Positions 1 through 9,040 are shown, numbered from the stretch's first letter. The stretch: DNA of 64,000 nucleotides from Trinickia dinghuensis (GCF_003367175.1 NZ_QRGA01000001.1:372001-436000), one strand, 5' to 3'. Numbers and translations are program-made. Notes: a model not told the origin generated them from the letters alone.

Positions 1-779
1 GCGTCGGCTCGAAGCAGATCGCGAGCGGCAACACGGACCTCTCCGCGCGAACCGAAGAACAGGCCGCCTCGCTGGAGCAGACCGCCGCGAGCATGACGCA
101 GTTGACGCAGACGGTGAAGCAGAACAGCGACAACGCACGGCAAGCCAATGCGTTGGCCACGCGCGCGACGGACATGGCCGATGCCGGCAACGAAGCGGTG
201 CAGGACATGGTCCGGTCGATCGGCGAGGTCAGCTCGAGCTCGGACAAAATCTCTCAGATCACGAGCACGATCGAAGGCATTGCCTTCCAGACCAATATCC
301 TTGCATTGAACGCCGCCGTTGAAGCCGCGCGGGCCGGCGAGCAAGGGCGCGGCTTTGCGGTCGTCGCCAGCGAAGTGCGCTCTCTGGCGCAACGCTCGGC
401 CGCCGCGGCGAAGGAAATCAAGGAACTGATTGCCTCATCCGTTTCGATGATTCAAGATAGCGCCACCCAAGCGACACAAGTCGGATCGACGATGGGCGAG
501 GTGAAGCAAGCGATCAAGCAGGTGTCCGACATCGTCGGCGAGATCGCAGCGGCGTCGGAGGAACAGAGCCAAGGCATCGAACAGGTTCATCAAGCTGTTT
601 CTCAGATGGACGACGTGACCCAGCAGAATGCCTCGCTCGTCGAAGAAGCGGCAGCCGCGGCCCAGTCGCTCGAAGAGCAGGCGGCGAAGCTTACGGAGGC
701 CGTCTCCGTATTCCGGCTTTTGGATGCAGGCCCGTCGATTTCTCGCCCAACGATGGCGCGTCGGCACGCACTCGCCTAG
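1..779 (+). CDS. Methyl-accepting chemotaxis protein, C-terminal part (5' end outside window)
   Basis: The reading frame is open from base 3, so the start, ligand-binding region, membrane segments and HAMP domain lie upstream of the window. What remains is the cytoplasmic signalling domain, a long antiparallel coiled coil that docks CheA/CheW and controls flagellar rotation. The highly conserved hairpin tip is visible ([20 protein letters not shown], then [20 protein letters not shown]), as is the flanking [14 protein letters not shown] helix typical of Tsr/Tar-like receptors. The ~25-residue tail after the coiled coil shows no CheR/CheB pentapeptide. Family call is secure; the ligand cannot be known from this part. 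Confidence 0.96.
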   Translation, partial: VGSKQIASGNTDLSARTEEQAASLEQTAASMTQLTQTVKQNSDNARQANALATRATDMADAGNEAVQDMVRSIGEVSSSSDKISQITSTIEGIAFQTNILALNAAVEAARAGEQGRGFAVVASEVRSLAQRSAAAAKEIKELIASSVSMIQDSATQATQVGSTMGEVKQAIKQVSDIVGEIAAASEEQSQGIEQVHQAVSQMDDVTQQNASLVEEAAAAAQSLEEQAAKLTEAVSVFRLLDAGPSISRPTMARRHALA

Positions 780-890
780 GTGTCGAGGCACCGGCGGATC
801 GCGGAGGCTGTTTCGATTCGAAGCGGAAGAACGCGGCCGCATCGAGGGCGATCCTCGTTTGCAACCCGGCGAAAGATAAGGCTCAATTCG

Positions 891-3062
891 ATGATGGCGA
901 AAGTACGCGCGCTATGGCGGACGGTGCAGACGGCTATCGAACGCCTCGACAGCAAGCTTTATTTCGTTGCCATCCGCCGGGGGCTCGCCCTTCCTCTCCC
1001 GCTGATCATGGTCGGCGCGTTCACCTTGTTGATCAGGTTTCCGCCCTCCGCGGGCATTCGCGCTTTTTTGCTCGAGGCCTTCGGCCCACGTCTCGACGCC
1101 TTCTGCGACAGCGTGCTCGCCGGCACGTTCGGGATCGGCTCCCTGGTCGCCATGTACGGCTTTGCCGAAACGTTGACGACGCTGCACAACCAGCGGCTAG
1201 GCCATCGCCAAGTGAACCCGACCATCGCCGCGATGGTCGTCATGTCGTGCTTCTTCACGGCGCTGGGGCCGGTCAGCGGCGCGTCGCTATTCGTGTCGCT
1301 CTCTCTCGGGCAAGGATTGTTCGGAGCGCTTATCGTGGCGTCCATCGGCGGAAGCTTATTTTTGAAGCTTTGCGGCGTACGGCACCTGCGCATCCCGATC
1401 GGCAACTTCGGCAACGACCCGCTGGTCAGCGATGTATTTACTGTCATTCCGGCCGCGTCGCTGACTATCTTGACGTTCGCCGCTCTAAAAGCGATGTTGC
1501 ACGGCCTGAACTGGCCCAGTTTGCCCGAAACGATCAGTTCGTCGATCGGAGCGCCCCTTCCGACGCTCGCCAACAGCCTATCGTTTTGCATCGGGTATGA
1601 GGCGGCCAGTCAGTTTCTCTGGCTTTTCGGCATTCACGGGCCCAATGCGCTGCACGTGGTCCAACAACATGTGCTCGAACCCGCGGCGAGTGCAAATGTA
1701 GCGGCGCTTGCAGCCGGCGCACGCCCGCCGTTCATTTTCACCTTCGATTTTTTTTCGGCCTTTGCGCGAATGGGCGGATCGGGCGGCACGTTGAGTCTCC
1801 TTCTCGCGCTGCTCGTGGTCAGCCGCACGGCCCGGCAGCGAAAGCTCGCGCTTCTGATGCTGCTGCCGGCCTTGTTCAACGTGAACGAACCGTTGCTGTT
1901 CGGTCTGCCGCTCGTGCTCAACCCGACATACGCCGTTCCGTTCGTGCTGGCCCCGCTCGTTCAAGCTTTGATCGCCTACGCCGCGATCGGAGCCCACCTC
2001 ATGCCTAGACTGGGCCATAGCATCGCATGGACCACGCCCGCCTTGTACAGCGGTTATGCCGTGACGGGGTCGCTTGCCGGAACGCTGGTTCAATTGCTTT
2101 GCCTCGCCGCCGGCGCATTGGTCTACGCCCCGTTCGTTCGCATTGCCGACACCCTTGCCGCAAAGAAGACCCGACAGGTGCTCGCATCGCTGCTGCGGAT
2201 GGCCGAAGCGCCGGAGGCCGCATTCAAGACGAAACGCTTCTTGGAGCTTCCGGGCAATGAGGGAAGAATGGCCGTGGTGCTAGCCAACGATCTAAAAGAA
2301 GCGATGAAGGCAGGCGAGCAGATCTTCCTCGAGTTTCAACCGCAGATCGATACGCAAACAGGGCGGATCTTCGGAGCCGAGGCCTTGTTGCGCTGGCAGC
2401 ATCCCACCGTGGGCCGCATTGCCCCGCCCATCGTCGTGACGCTCGCGGACGATACGGGCCAGACCGAGGTTCTCGGTCTACATATCCTTTCGCTGGCGTG
2501 CCGGCAACGAGCAGGTTGGCGAGGCATCGTGTCCGACGACTTCGTGATCGCGGTCAATTTGTCGCCGCGGCAATTGCTCGAGCGCGAATTTCATCGTCGA
2601 GTGATCGAGATACTCGAGCGCGAGTCGCTATCGCCGTCCCTGCTCGAACTCGAGATTACGGAATACGCCGCGTTGCTTCCCGAAGCCAACGTGCTCGACA
2701 ATCTCAAACAGCTTCGCGATGCGGGAGTCAAGGTGGCCCTCGACGACTTCGGAATGGGCCATACCTCGCTGCACTATCTGCGCGAGTTCCCTTTGGACAC
2801 CGTCAAGATAGACAAGTCCCTAGCGGACGTCACCGCCGGCAGCATCAACGAACATATCGTGAGGAGCATCGCGGACCTCAGTCGTACGCTCGATCTCTCG
2901 CTCGTGGTGGAAGGCGTTGAAAACGAGCTGCAACTCAAACGCCTCCGCACCTTGGGCTGCCACCGCTTTCAGGGTTACTTTTTCAGCTTTCCTCTAGCGC
3001 CGGACGTCTGCGCGCAATTCGTCGCGGGCAGGAACGGACAAACGTCTTGCGCTAATCCTTGA
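891..3062 (+). CDS. PTS EIIC-like membrane domain fused to an EAL (c-di-GMP phosphodiesterase) domain
   Basis: The product is 723 residues from the ATG at 891; AAGG lies about 9 bases upstream. The frame continues up to a GTG at 780, but that stretch does not look like protein. Residues ~25-410 form a multi-span EIIC domain of the lactose/cellobiose/chitobiose class. Family signatures are GIHGPNAL and the sugar-binding loop FNVNEPLLFGLPLVLNP. Residues ~480-715 form an EAL domain with its active-site set: EALLRW, NLSPRQ, ELEITE, DDFGMG, KIDKS, VVEGVE and QGYFFSFP. It is therefore predicted to hydrolyse c-di-GMP. No EIIA or EIIB domain is fused or adjacent. I infer that the EIIC part senses a sugar rather than transporting it, and passes the signal to the EAL domain. 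The 3' end overlaps the convergent small gene by 11 bases. Confidence 0.9.
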   Translation: MMAKVRALWRTVQTAIERLDSKLYFVAIRRGLALPLPLIMVGAFTLLIRFPPSAGIRAFLLEAFGPRLDAFCDSVLAGTFGIGSLVAMYGFAETLTTLHNQRLGHRQVNPTIAAMVVMSCFFTALGPVSGASLFVSLSLGQGLFGALIVASIGGSLFLKLCGVRHLRIPIGNFGNDPLVSDVFTVIPAASLTILTFAALKAMLHGLNWPSLPETISSSIGAPLPTLANSLSFCIGYEAASQFLWLFGIHGPNALHVVQQHVLEPAASANVAALAAGARPPFIFTFDFFSAFARMGGSGGTLSLLLALLVVSRTARQRKLALLMLLPALFNVNEPLLFGLPLVLNPTYAVPFVLAPLVQALIAYAAIGAHLMPRLGHSIAWTTPALYSGYAVTGSLAGTLVQLLCLAAGALVYAPFVRIADTLAAKKTRQVLASLLRMAEAPEAAFKTKRFLELPGNEGRMAVVLANDLKEAMKAGEQIFLEFQPQIDTQTGRIFGAEALLRWQHPTVGRIAPPIVVTLADDTGQTEVLGLHILSLACRQRAGWRGIVSDDFVIAVNLSPRQLLEREFHRRVIEILERESLSPSLLELEITEYAALLPEANVLDNLKQLRDAGVKVALDDFGMGHTSLHYLREFPLDTVKIDKSLADVTAGSINEHIVRSIADLSRTLDLSLVVEGVENELQLKRLRTLGCHRFQGYFFSFPLAPDVCAQFVAGRNGQTSCANP

Positions 3063-3267
3063 CGATGATCTCGATGCGGTCCGACTGGACCCCATCGACG
3101 CGGCCGGCGCGCACATCGAGTATCAGTTGTCTGAGGTGATCGACCTGCGTTTGAAGCGCCGTTCGAGCGGACGAGGTCTCCGCCTCGCGATGATCGTGGC
3201 GAAGACGATCGGCGTTCGCGATAAGAACCGCGACCGCTCCCGCACGGGACATGAAATGACGTTCCAT
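3052..3267 (-). CDS. Small hypothetical protein (71 aa)
   Basis: I do not recognise this protein. It is short, Arg/Asp-rich and probably helical in its middle (LQTQVDHLRQLILDVRAG), with no signal peptide or membrane segment. It lies 28 bases downstream of the 109-aa gene at 3296-3625 on the same strand, so the two may be co-transcribed. No clear ribosome binding site precedes the ATG at 3267, which weakens the start. Its 3' end overlaps the EIIC-EAL gene. It may be real but minor; the call rests on codon pattern and context. Confidence 0.45.
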   Translation of the reverse strand: MERHFMSRAGAVAVLIANADRLRHDHREAETSSARTALQTQVDHLRQLILDVRAGRVDGVQSDRIEIIVKD

Positions 3268-3295
3268 AGCTATAGGGCGGCGTTGCAGGGTGCGC

Positions 3296-3625
3296 TCAAT
3301 TGGATTCGAGCACCTTCAGATATCTATTGACCTCTTTCATCAATTCGCTCGTATAGGTACTCGGCAAACTTTCATCGTCGCCAAGCGACAGCAAGCGCTC
3401 GATTCTATTACGAAAGGTGCTTGCAATGTTCATCTTCACGTCGGACGGCAGATGCTCCGTTATCGAGCTGAGCATTTCGCCCGCAACGAGCATCCAAGTC
3501 CCGTGCTGAATGATGGCATTGCTATGGGCGCCGGACAGCGCGACGATAGCGTCGCGCAGCTCGTCGATGCCGTCGGGTTCGTCATGCGCGTCGAGCTCAT
3601 CCGCCGCCCGCTCCGTATTCATCAT
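3296..3625 (-). CDS. Small hypothetical protein (109 aa)
   Basis: Function unknown. The protein is acidic at its N-terminus (DELDAHDEPDGIDELRD) and predicted helical throughout. It has no membrane segment, no cysteine pair and no recognisable domain. AAAGGA lies 7 bases before the ATG at 3625, and a second ATG follows directly at 3622. The opposite strand is also open over this stretch, but without a comparable ribosome site. It probably heads a two-gene unit with the 71-aa gene. Three 11-bp repeats at 3692-3724 lie 67-99 bases upstream of the start. Confidence 0.6.
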   Translation of the reverse strand: MMNTERAADELDAHDEPDGIDELRDAIVALSGAHSNAIIQHGTWMLVAGEMLSSITEHLPSDVKMNIASTFRNRIERLLSLGDDESLPSTYTSELMKEVNRYLKVLESN

Positions 3626-3946
3626 TGCTGTTCCTTTGTCTTCCTATTGCATCGGCATGCGGATTCATTCATTGCCGGCCAGCGTGTTGAGTCGAATTCG
3701 CAACGAATTAGCGACGAATTCGCCGCTATCCGTCCAGCGAGCAGTGACAGTGAATATCCCGCATTGACTGTAAACGGCCGATAAGCGCTCACACTAAAGC
3801 ATCGAGTGCGTAAGGAATTGCTGAATTTTTGCTAAGGATCGCCGCAAGGGCCAGCCACGCACGCTAGCGCCCCGCTCGCCCCCGTACTGGCATGACATCT
3901 GCAACAGCGATAAGCATCCGGAGCGCGAACGCACGAGGACCGAACG
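3626..3946. other. Intergenic region between divergent genes
   Basis: This stretch holds no convincing gene. It separates the leftward hypothetical pair from rightward yihY/brkB and should carry both promoters. Its only clear structure is the triplicated 11-bp repeat described separately; no strong terminator or sigma-70 hexamer pair could be fixed by eye. Confidence 0.6.
3692..3724. repeat. Three tandem 11-bp repeats, WCGAATTNGCN
   Basis: Three abutting units occur at 3692-3702 (TCGAATTCGCA), 3703-3713 (ACGAATTAGCG) and 3714-3724 (ACGAATTCGCC). The 11-bp period is about one helical turn, as in operator arrays or iterons. They lie between divergent promoters. A regulatory role is inference. 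Confidence 0.55.
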
Positions 3947-4855
3947 ATGACGACCTTCACGTTACGTCAATTGCCGCGCGCCGCGCGCAACGAAGGGGCC
4001 TGCGCGGCCGATGCGGTGCAACACTTCGGCAACGATCGCTGCTCGACGCTGGCCGCCGGCATCGCCTTCTACTCGGCTTTCTCCTTGGCGCCGATGCTCG
4101 TCATGGTGATCGCGGTCGCGGGCTGGTTCTTCGGGGCGGACGCGATCCGCGGGCAAATCTTTCAAGACGCGCATCTGCTGATCGGCGACGAGGCGGCCGC
4201 CGCCGTGCAGATGATCGTCGTCAACGCGCGCTCGCACAGCGGCTCGGGGGGCACCGCCGCATTCGTGTCGTTCTTGGCGCTCGCACTAGGCGCATCGGCG
4301 ACGTTCGCGTCGCTGAACACGGCGCTCTCGGTCGTATGGCCCGCCGAATCGTCGCAACGTGTCTCGACCGTGATGGCACTCGTCAAGGTGAGGCTGATTT
4401 CATTCGGCCTCGTACTGGGCGTGGCGTTCCTCGCGATCGTTTCGCTCGTGCTCGATACGGTTGTCACGTTCATCGGCGAATGGCTCCTTGGGGGGACGCC
4501 CTTCGTCGTGTTCGGCAATATCTTGCAGCTCGTGCTCGGCGTGATCGTGCTGGCCTTCTCTTTCGCCGGGCTGCTCAAGTTTCTACCCGACGCGCACGTC
4601 GCGTGGCACGACGCGCTCACGGGCGGCATCGTCGCCGCCCTGCTCTTTACCGCCGGCAAAAAGCTCTTCGCGCTGTATTTAGCGCATGCAGGGCTCTCCA
4701 ATGCATTCGGCGCCGCCGGTTCGCTCGCGGTCTTATTGATGTGGCTGTACTTTTCGGCGGCGGTACTGCTGCTCGGCGCGGAATACGCAGCCGCGAGAGG
4801 ACGGCGTCGTATGCGCGGCCATTTTCGCGAACAGCCGAATAAAACCGATCATTAA
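3947..4855 (+). CDS. YihY/BrkB-family inner membrane protein
   Basis: The product is 302 residues. The ATG at 3947 follows GAGGA with 7-base spacing. It has the family pattern: a short cytoplasmic N-terminus, then the first span with its conserved AAGIAFYSAFSLAPMLV motif, and about six hydrophobic segments in all. FLPDAHVAWHDALTGG and the late GSLAVLLMWLYFSAAVLLLG segments are also typical. The C-terminus is basic and cytoplasmic. The family was first named for Bordetella serum resistance and was once mislabelled ribonuclease BN; its biochemical role is not settled. The gene stands alone, so context adds nothing. Confidence 0.9.
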   Translation: MTTFTLRQLPRAARNEGACAADAVQHFGNDRCSTLAAGIAFYSAFSLAPMLVMVIAVAGWFFGADAIRGQIFQDAHLLIGDEAAAAVQMIVVNARSHSGSGGTAAFVSFLALALGASATFASLNTALSVVWPAESSQRVSTVMALVKVRLISFGLVLGVAFLAIVSLVLDTVVTFIGEWLLGGTPFVVFGNILQLVLGVIVLAFSFAGLLKFLPDAHVAWHDALTGGIVAALLFTAGKKLFALYLAHAGLSNAFGAAGSLAVLLMWLYFSAAVLLLGAEYAAARGRRRMRGHFREQPNKTDH

Positions 4856-5231
4856 CCCACCTTACCCAGAGACATATTTCCGGGTATTTGTCCAGTTACG
4901 AAGGCGCACACTGCCGGGGCGTAAAAAACGCTTTTATGTGCGCGGTGCACCGACTGATCGCAAAGCGCTGTGTTTCCAGGGCTCGGCCCCGGCCCAAGGC
5001 CGTGCGGACCGCCCAGCGGTTGGGAAAACTTGCTCAATTGCGTCGCAATTTTGCAGTTTCTCCAATTCAGTATTTCGCATACAACAATAATCGTTTAGGC
5101 CATTTTTACGGATTAGTGGACGGCTCTGTTTCGTTTTGACGACAGTGCTATTTTTCCCGTTCATCCTTTCAACGGCATTGCGCTATTCTCCGTCCCGCAA
5201 CAGTCTAATAAACGCTTCGCGTGGAGAAATG
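4856..5231. other. Long upstream region of the porin gene
   Basis: No gene is visible. The segment 5040-5220 is clearly more AT-rich than its surroundings and should hold the porin promoter and regulator sites. I could not fix a good -35/-10 pair with normal spacing. A weak GCGT/ACGC hairpin followed by TTTTA at about 4919-4935 could end the brkB transcript. Confidence 0.5.
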
Positions 5232-6401
5232 ATGAAAAAAATCGCTTTGTCGACCCTCTCGCTCGCCCTGCTCGGCGCCGCTGGTGCCGCACATGCTCAG
5301 ACGAGCGTGACGCTCTACGGCGTGATCGATGACTCGCTCACCTACGTGCACAACGCAGCAGGCAACAAGAGTCAGTGGTCGCTCGGCAACAACAGCGGCG
5401 GCGATCTGGCCGGCACGCGCTGGGGCATCAAGGGTCAAGAAGATCTGGGCGGCGGTTTGGCCGCGATCTTCCAATTGGAAAACGGCTTCGATCCGTCGAA
5501 CGGCACGCTGCAGCAAGGCGGCCGCGAGTTCGGCCGTCAAGCGTTCGTCGGCCTGACGAGCCAAAACTACGGTACGTTGACGCTCGGCCGTCAATATGAC
5601 CCGGTGGTCGACCTGGTTCAACCCATCACGGGCGACAACTACTTCGGCAGCTCGTTCGCGACGCCGGGCGACGTCGACAACTACGACAACAGCGCTCGCA
5701 CGAACAGCGCGGTCAAATACCTGTCGCCGAATTTCGCCGGCCTCCAAGTCGAAGCCATGTACGCACTCGGCGGCGTTGCAGGTTCGACCGAAAGCGGCCA
5801 AACGTGGTCGCTCGCAGCCGCGTACAACAACGGCCCGCTGGGCTTGGCTGCAGGCTACTACCACTCGGACAACTCGAACACGCTGACGCTGGGCAAGCGC
5901 GCTGGGTGGGACGCGGCAGCGACGTCGGGCAACCTGTTCGACAGCAACATCAACGCCGGCTACGCCACGGCGAAGTCGATCGGCATCGCGCGCCTGGCGG
6001 GCCAATACACGGTCGGCCCGTTCACGATGGGCGCGAGCTACAGCAACGCACAGTACAAGCCGGACGCCTTCTCGACGTTCACCTCGAGCGAGAAGTACAA
6101 CTCGGGCAGCGGCTTCTTCAACTACCAGGCTAGCCCGGCGCTGCTGTTGGGCCTCGGCTACACCTACATGAAGTCGAGCGGCAACACGGCGGCCACGTAC
6201 CATCAAGTGTCGCTGGGCGCCGACTACTCGCTGTCGAAGCGCACGGACGTGTACCTGGTCAGCGCCTATCAGCACGCAAGCGGCAACACGGGCGACGGTG
6301 CCGGCGGCGCGGTTGCCGCGACGGCTTCGATCGGCTCGTACAGCTACAACGGCACGAACTCGCAAGAGCTCGTCGCTTTGGGCCTGCGCCACAAGTTCTA
6401 A
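5232..6401 (+). CDS. General porin, Burkholderia/Neisseria-type outer membrane trimer
   Basis: The mature start is clear: a 22-residue signal peptide (MKKIALSTLSLALLGAAGAA, then HA) is followed by QTSVTLYGVIDDSLTYV, the first strand of beta-proteobacterial 16-strand porins. GGAG lies 5 bases before the second of two adjacent ATGs (5229 and 5232), so 5232 is preferred. Further marks are the loop-3 region with GREFGRQAFVGL and TLTLGRQYDP, alternating aromatic strands, and the C-terminal Phe in LGLRHKF that BAM recognises. At 389 residues it has the normal length. It forms diffusion channels for small hydrophilic solutes. A strong terminator follows. Confidence 0.96.
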   Translation: MKKIALSTLSLALLGAAGAAHAQTSVTLYGVIDDSLTYVHNAAGNKSQWSLGNNSGGDLAGTRWGIKGQEDLGGGLAAIFQLENGFDPSNGTLQQGGREFGRQAFVGLTSQNYGTLTLGRQYDPVVDLVQPITGDNYFGSSFATPGDVDNYDNSARTNSAVKYLSPNFAGLQVEAMYALGGVAGSTESGQTWSLAAAYNNGPLGLAAGYYHSDNSNTLTLGKRAGWDAAATSGNLFDSNINAGYATAKSIGIARLAGQYTVGPFTMGASYSNAQYKPDAFSTFTSSEKYNSGSGFFNYQASPALLLGLGYTYMKSSGNTAATYHQVSLGADYSLSKRTDVYLVSAYQHASGNTGDGAGGAVAATASIGSYSYNGTNSQELVALGLRHKF

Positions 6402-6460
6402 ATCGAAGCAGTCTCGTTCGAGCGATCGACGAGACGACGACTGAGCAGTACGCAGTATCG

Positions 6461-6493
6461 AGCCAGCCGGGGTATCTCCGGCTGGCTCTTTTT
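6461..6493 (+). terminator. Rho-independent terminator of the porin gene
   Basis: A perfect 10-bp stem pairs AGCCAGCCGG (6461-6470) with CCGGCTGGCT (6478-6487), with loop GGTATCT. The stem is followed by C and a run of five T. Confidence 0.93.
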
Positions 6494-6557
6494 CTCTATG
6501 AGGGGATTGCGCGGCGGCTCGATCGCCTCTCGGCGGGCACCGATCAAGGAAGCGGGC

Positions 6558-6858
6558 TTAGGGATTCGACTCGCGGATTTGTACGGCCTCGGGATGGCAA
6601 TCCACGAGAAACCGCATCATTTCATCGGCGTCGCGATTCGAACCGCCCTTGATGGTCGGTAGCGGCGTATGACGCCCATGCTCGCCCAAGCCGACGTCGG
6701 GGGTGTAGTTCCACTCCTCCCGCATCCCACACGAACTCCGGCAGCATCTTGTGGAAGCGAAAACAGACGCGCTCGACCGAGTGCTTCGGAATGTTGCCCG
6801 GAATAGCAGCGCGATCCCAGCGAAAACCGAGCGCCTCGAAAAGCTTCATAACCCTCAC
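6558..6858 (-). pseudogene. Decayed Fic-family-like gene (internal deletion and frameshift)
   Basis: Two protein-like segments lie in different frames on this strand. The N-terminal part from the ATG at 6849 (MKLFEALGFRW, then VERVCFRFHKMLPEFVWD) is in one frame. From about 6730 to the stop at 6558 a second frame reads MREEWNYTPDVGLGEHGRHT, then PLPTIKGGSN, and ends ESNP. NYTPDVGLG-GRHTPLPT resembles the segment before the catalytic core in some Fic AMP-transferases, and the N-terminal piece resembles their leader region, as I recall those families. The roughly 100 residues expected between them are missing, and the catalytic HPFxxGNGR core is absent. I infer a remnant; the Fic assignment is tentative. 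Confidence 0.5.
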
Positions 6859-7229
6859 CTAGAAAACGCGGGTTCGGCGCGCGTGCGCCGACGACGATGC
6901 ACATCATACCGTAGCCGGTTACGGGTTCTTCGCGGCAGTACCCCGGACCGTAGCCCGCATACACACATGCATCCGACATGTGCGCAAGGCGATGAGCCGC
7001 CGATCGCCTCCCCGCTGCGCGGCCCATTAATAATACGAGTGTAAGCATATGAAATAGATTAGAAAGCTATGTGTCGCGGACGCTTCATATACGCGTGGTC
7101 CAATGCCGCCGTTCTTCCGAAAAAAAACCACCGCTCACCGCGCATTCCTCAGCTTTCATTCTCTCGGGATCGAATGAAGACGCCTCGCTAGGGGGATACG
7201 CGGCGACGACAATCCAGGAGTTCGTCCCC
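6859..7229. other. Intergenic region upstream of the lipoprotein phosphoesterase
   Basis: No gene is supported here. The phosphoesterase frame stays open upstream to about 7071, but that part has no signal peptide or ribosome site. An AT-rich patch (TTAATAATACG near 7026) could be promoter. No Pho-box was recognised. Confidence 0.5.
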
Positions 7230-8918
7230 ATGTTTCGCCGTAAGCTCGTCCCCATCGCAGTGGGCGTTGCATCGCTCGCAGTGCTCGCCGCGTGCGGCAG
7301 CAGCAACAACAGCAGCACTCCGGCGGCCGTCGCGCAGGTATCGGCGCAAGACGCGCTCGCTACCGCCACGCCGATCAAGCACGTCGTGGTGATTTACGGC
7401 GAAAACGTCTCGTTCGACCACTACTTCGGAACGTATCCGAACGCGACGAACCCGACGGGCGAACCGAAATTCACCGCTGCCTCGGGCACGCCGACGATCA
7501 CCGGCACCCCGTCGGTCAACGGCTTGACCACCGCGCTGCTGACGGCCAACGCGAACGCGACCAACGCCGGCAACGGCACCGGCGCGACGAACCCGTTCCG
7601 CCTCGACCGCACGCAAGCGGCGACGGCCGACCAGAACCACGCGTACACGGCCGAACAGCAAGCGTACGACAACGGCGCCATGGACCTCTTCCCGAAGTAC
7701 ACGGGTAACGGCACGAGCGGCGGCGCCGGCGCATTCGGCACGACCGGCCAGGTCATGGGCTACTTCGACGGCAACACCGTCACGGCAATGTGGAACTACG
7801 CGCAGAACTTCGCGATGAGCGATAACGCGTACACGGACACGTACGGCCCGTCCACGCCGGGCGCGCTCGAAGTCGTGTCGGGCCAGACGAACGGCATGCA
7901 GATCGTGAAGTCGTCGAAGAGCTCGTATTACGTCAATGACGGCCAAGGCGGCCTGACGATGATCAACGACGTCGACCCGGGCAGCGACCTCTGCTCGAGC
8001 ACGACCGATACGGCGATGATGACGGGCAAGAACATCGGCGATTTGCTGAACGCCTCGAACATCACGTGGGGCGGCTTCATGGGCGGCTTCAACCTGTCGA
8101 CGACGAACAGCAACGGCACGACGGGCTGCAAGCGCAGCACGATGTCGACGGTAGTCGGCGCCGCGACGGCCGACTACATCCCGCACCACAACTGGTTCCA
8201 GTACTTCAAGTCGACGTCGAACCCGAACCACCTGCGCCCGACCTCGACGGCCGCTATCGGCTTCACGACGGTGCCGGGCACCACGACCGTCGATCCGGCC
8301 AATCACGAGTACGACACGGACGATTTCTTCGCCGCCGTCAGCGCCGGCAACTACCCGTCGGTCAGCTTCCTGAAGGCACCCGCCTACCAGGACGCTCACG
8401 CAGGCTACTCGGACCCGCTGGACGAGCAAGCGTTCGTCACCAAGGTCGTCAACTTCCTCGAACAGCAACCCGACTGGAAGAGCACGGCCGTGATCGTCGC
8501 ATGGGATGACTCGGACGGCTGGTACGACCACCAGTTCCTGACGCCGACGTCGGCTTCGTTCTCGACCGCGGACCAGCTGAACGGCGCTAGCCTGTGCGGC
8601 CCGGTCGGCAAGCAGCCGAACGGCCTCGCCGGCCAGCCCGTCAACGGCCGCTGCGGCCCCGGCACGCGCATCCCGTTCCTCGTCATCTCGCCGTATGCGA
8701 AGCAGAACTACGTCGACCATACGCAGATCTCGCAAGCTTCGGTCGTCCGCTTCATCGAGGACAACTGGCTCGGCGGCACGCGCCTCGGCGGCGGCGCTTT
8801 CGACGCCACGACGGGCAGCATCAACGCCATGTTCAACTTCTCGGGCACGCCGAACACGACGCCGGTGTATCTCGATCCGAACCTGGGCACGCAAGTCTCC
8901 ACCCCGCCGCAAAGCTAA
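7230..8918 (+). CDS. Lipoprotein phosphoesterase of the acid phosphatase/phospholipase C superfamily
   Basis: The product is 562 residues from the ATG at 7230, preceded by AGGAG with 9-base spacing. A lipoprotein signal peptide ends LAVLAAC, with acylated Cys at 22, so it is probably attached to the outer membrane. The enzyme domain carries the phosphoesterase-family metal and nucleophile motifs: YGENVSFDHYFGTYP near the start, AWDDSDGWYDHQ in the middle, then GTRIPFLVISPYAKQNYVDH and VVRFIEDNW. The family includes Francisella AcpA and bacterial phospholipases C, so the substrate could be phosphomonoesters or phospholipid head groups. A terminator follows and a di-haem peroxidase lies just downstream. 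A second member of the same superfamily is at 11357-13465. Confidence 0.9.
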   Translation: MFRRKLVPIAVGVASLAVLAACGSSNNSSTPAAVAQVSAQDALATATPIKHVVVIYGENVSFDHYFGTYPNATNPTGEPKFTAASGTPTITGTPSVNGLTTALLTANANATNAGNGTGATNPFRLDRTQAATADQNHAYTAEQQAYDNGAMDLFPKYTGNGTSGGAGAFGTTGQVMGYFDGNTVTAMWNYAQNFAMSDNAYTDTYGPSTPGALEVVSGQTNGMQIVKSSKSSYYVNDGQGGLTMINDVDPGSDLCSSTTDTAMMTGKNIGDLLNASNITWGGFMGGFNLSTTNSNGTTGCKRSTMSTVVGAATADYIPHHNWFQYFKSTSNPNHLRPTSTAAIGFTTVPGTTTVDPANHEYDTDDFFAAVSAGNYPSVSFLKAPAYQDAHAGYSDPLDEQAFVTKVVNFLEQQPDWKSTAVIVAWDDSDGWYDHQFLTPTSASFSTADQLNGASLCGPVGKQPNGLAGQPVNGRCGPGTRIPFLVISPYAKQNYVDHTQISQASVVRFIEDNWLGGTRLGGGAFDATTGSINAMFNFSGTPNTTPVYLDPNLGTQVSTPPQS

Positions 8919-8999
8919 TCGTCCTTGAACCGTCTCGTCTAGCGCGCCACGACGTGCGTGCGCTAGAGCTAGCTAGACGGCCGGACGAACGATAAAACC

Positions 9000-9030
9000 C
9001 CCACAGCCCGGCAACGGGCTGTGGGTTTTT
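9000..9030 (+). terminator. Rho-independent terminator after the phosphoesterase
   Basis: A 10-bp stem pairs CCCACAGCCC (9000-9009) with GGGCTGTGGG (9016-9025), with loop GGCAAC and five T. It ends only 10 bases before the ATG chosen for the peroxidase gene, so that gene needs read-through or a promoter overlapping the hairpin. Confidence 0.92.
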
Positions 9031-9040
9031 GTTAGACCGC

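Noticed and set aside
780-890. GTG start at 780 extending the EIIC-EAL protein by 37 residues
   Set aside because: The added residues are Arg-rich without family resemblance; the ATG at 891 has a ribosome site and leads straight into the membrane domain.
3290-3784. 164-aa frame on the + strand opposite the small leftward gene
   Set aside because: No ribosome site; the leftward 109-aa frame has AAAGGA and a more plausible composition.
5205-6392. 395-aa leftward frame opposite the porin
   Set aside because: Arg/Ala/Val-rich mirror of a high-GC gene; the + strand is a definite porin.
6617-7048. 143-aa leftward frame in the porin-phosphoesterase gap
   Set aside because: It lies in a third frame across the decayed gene and has no protein-like pattern.
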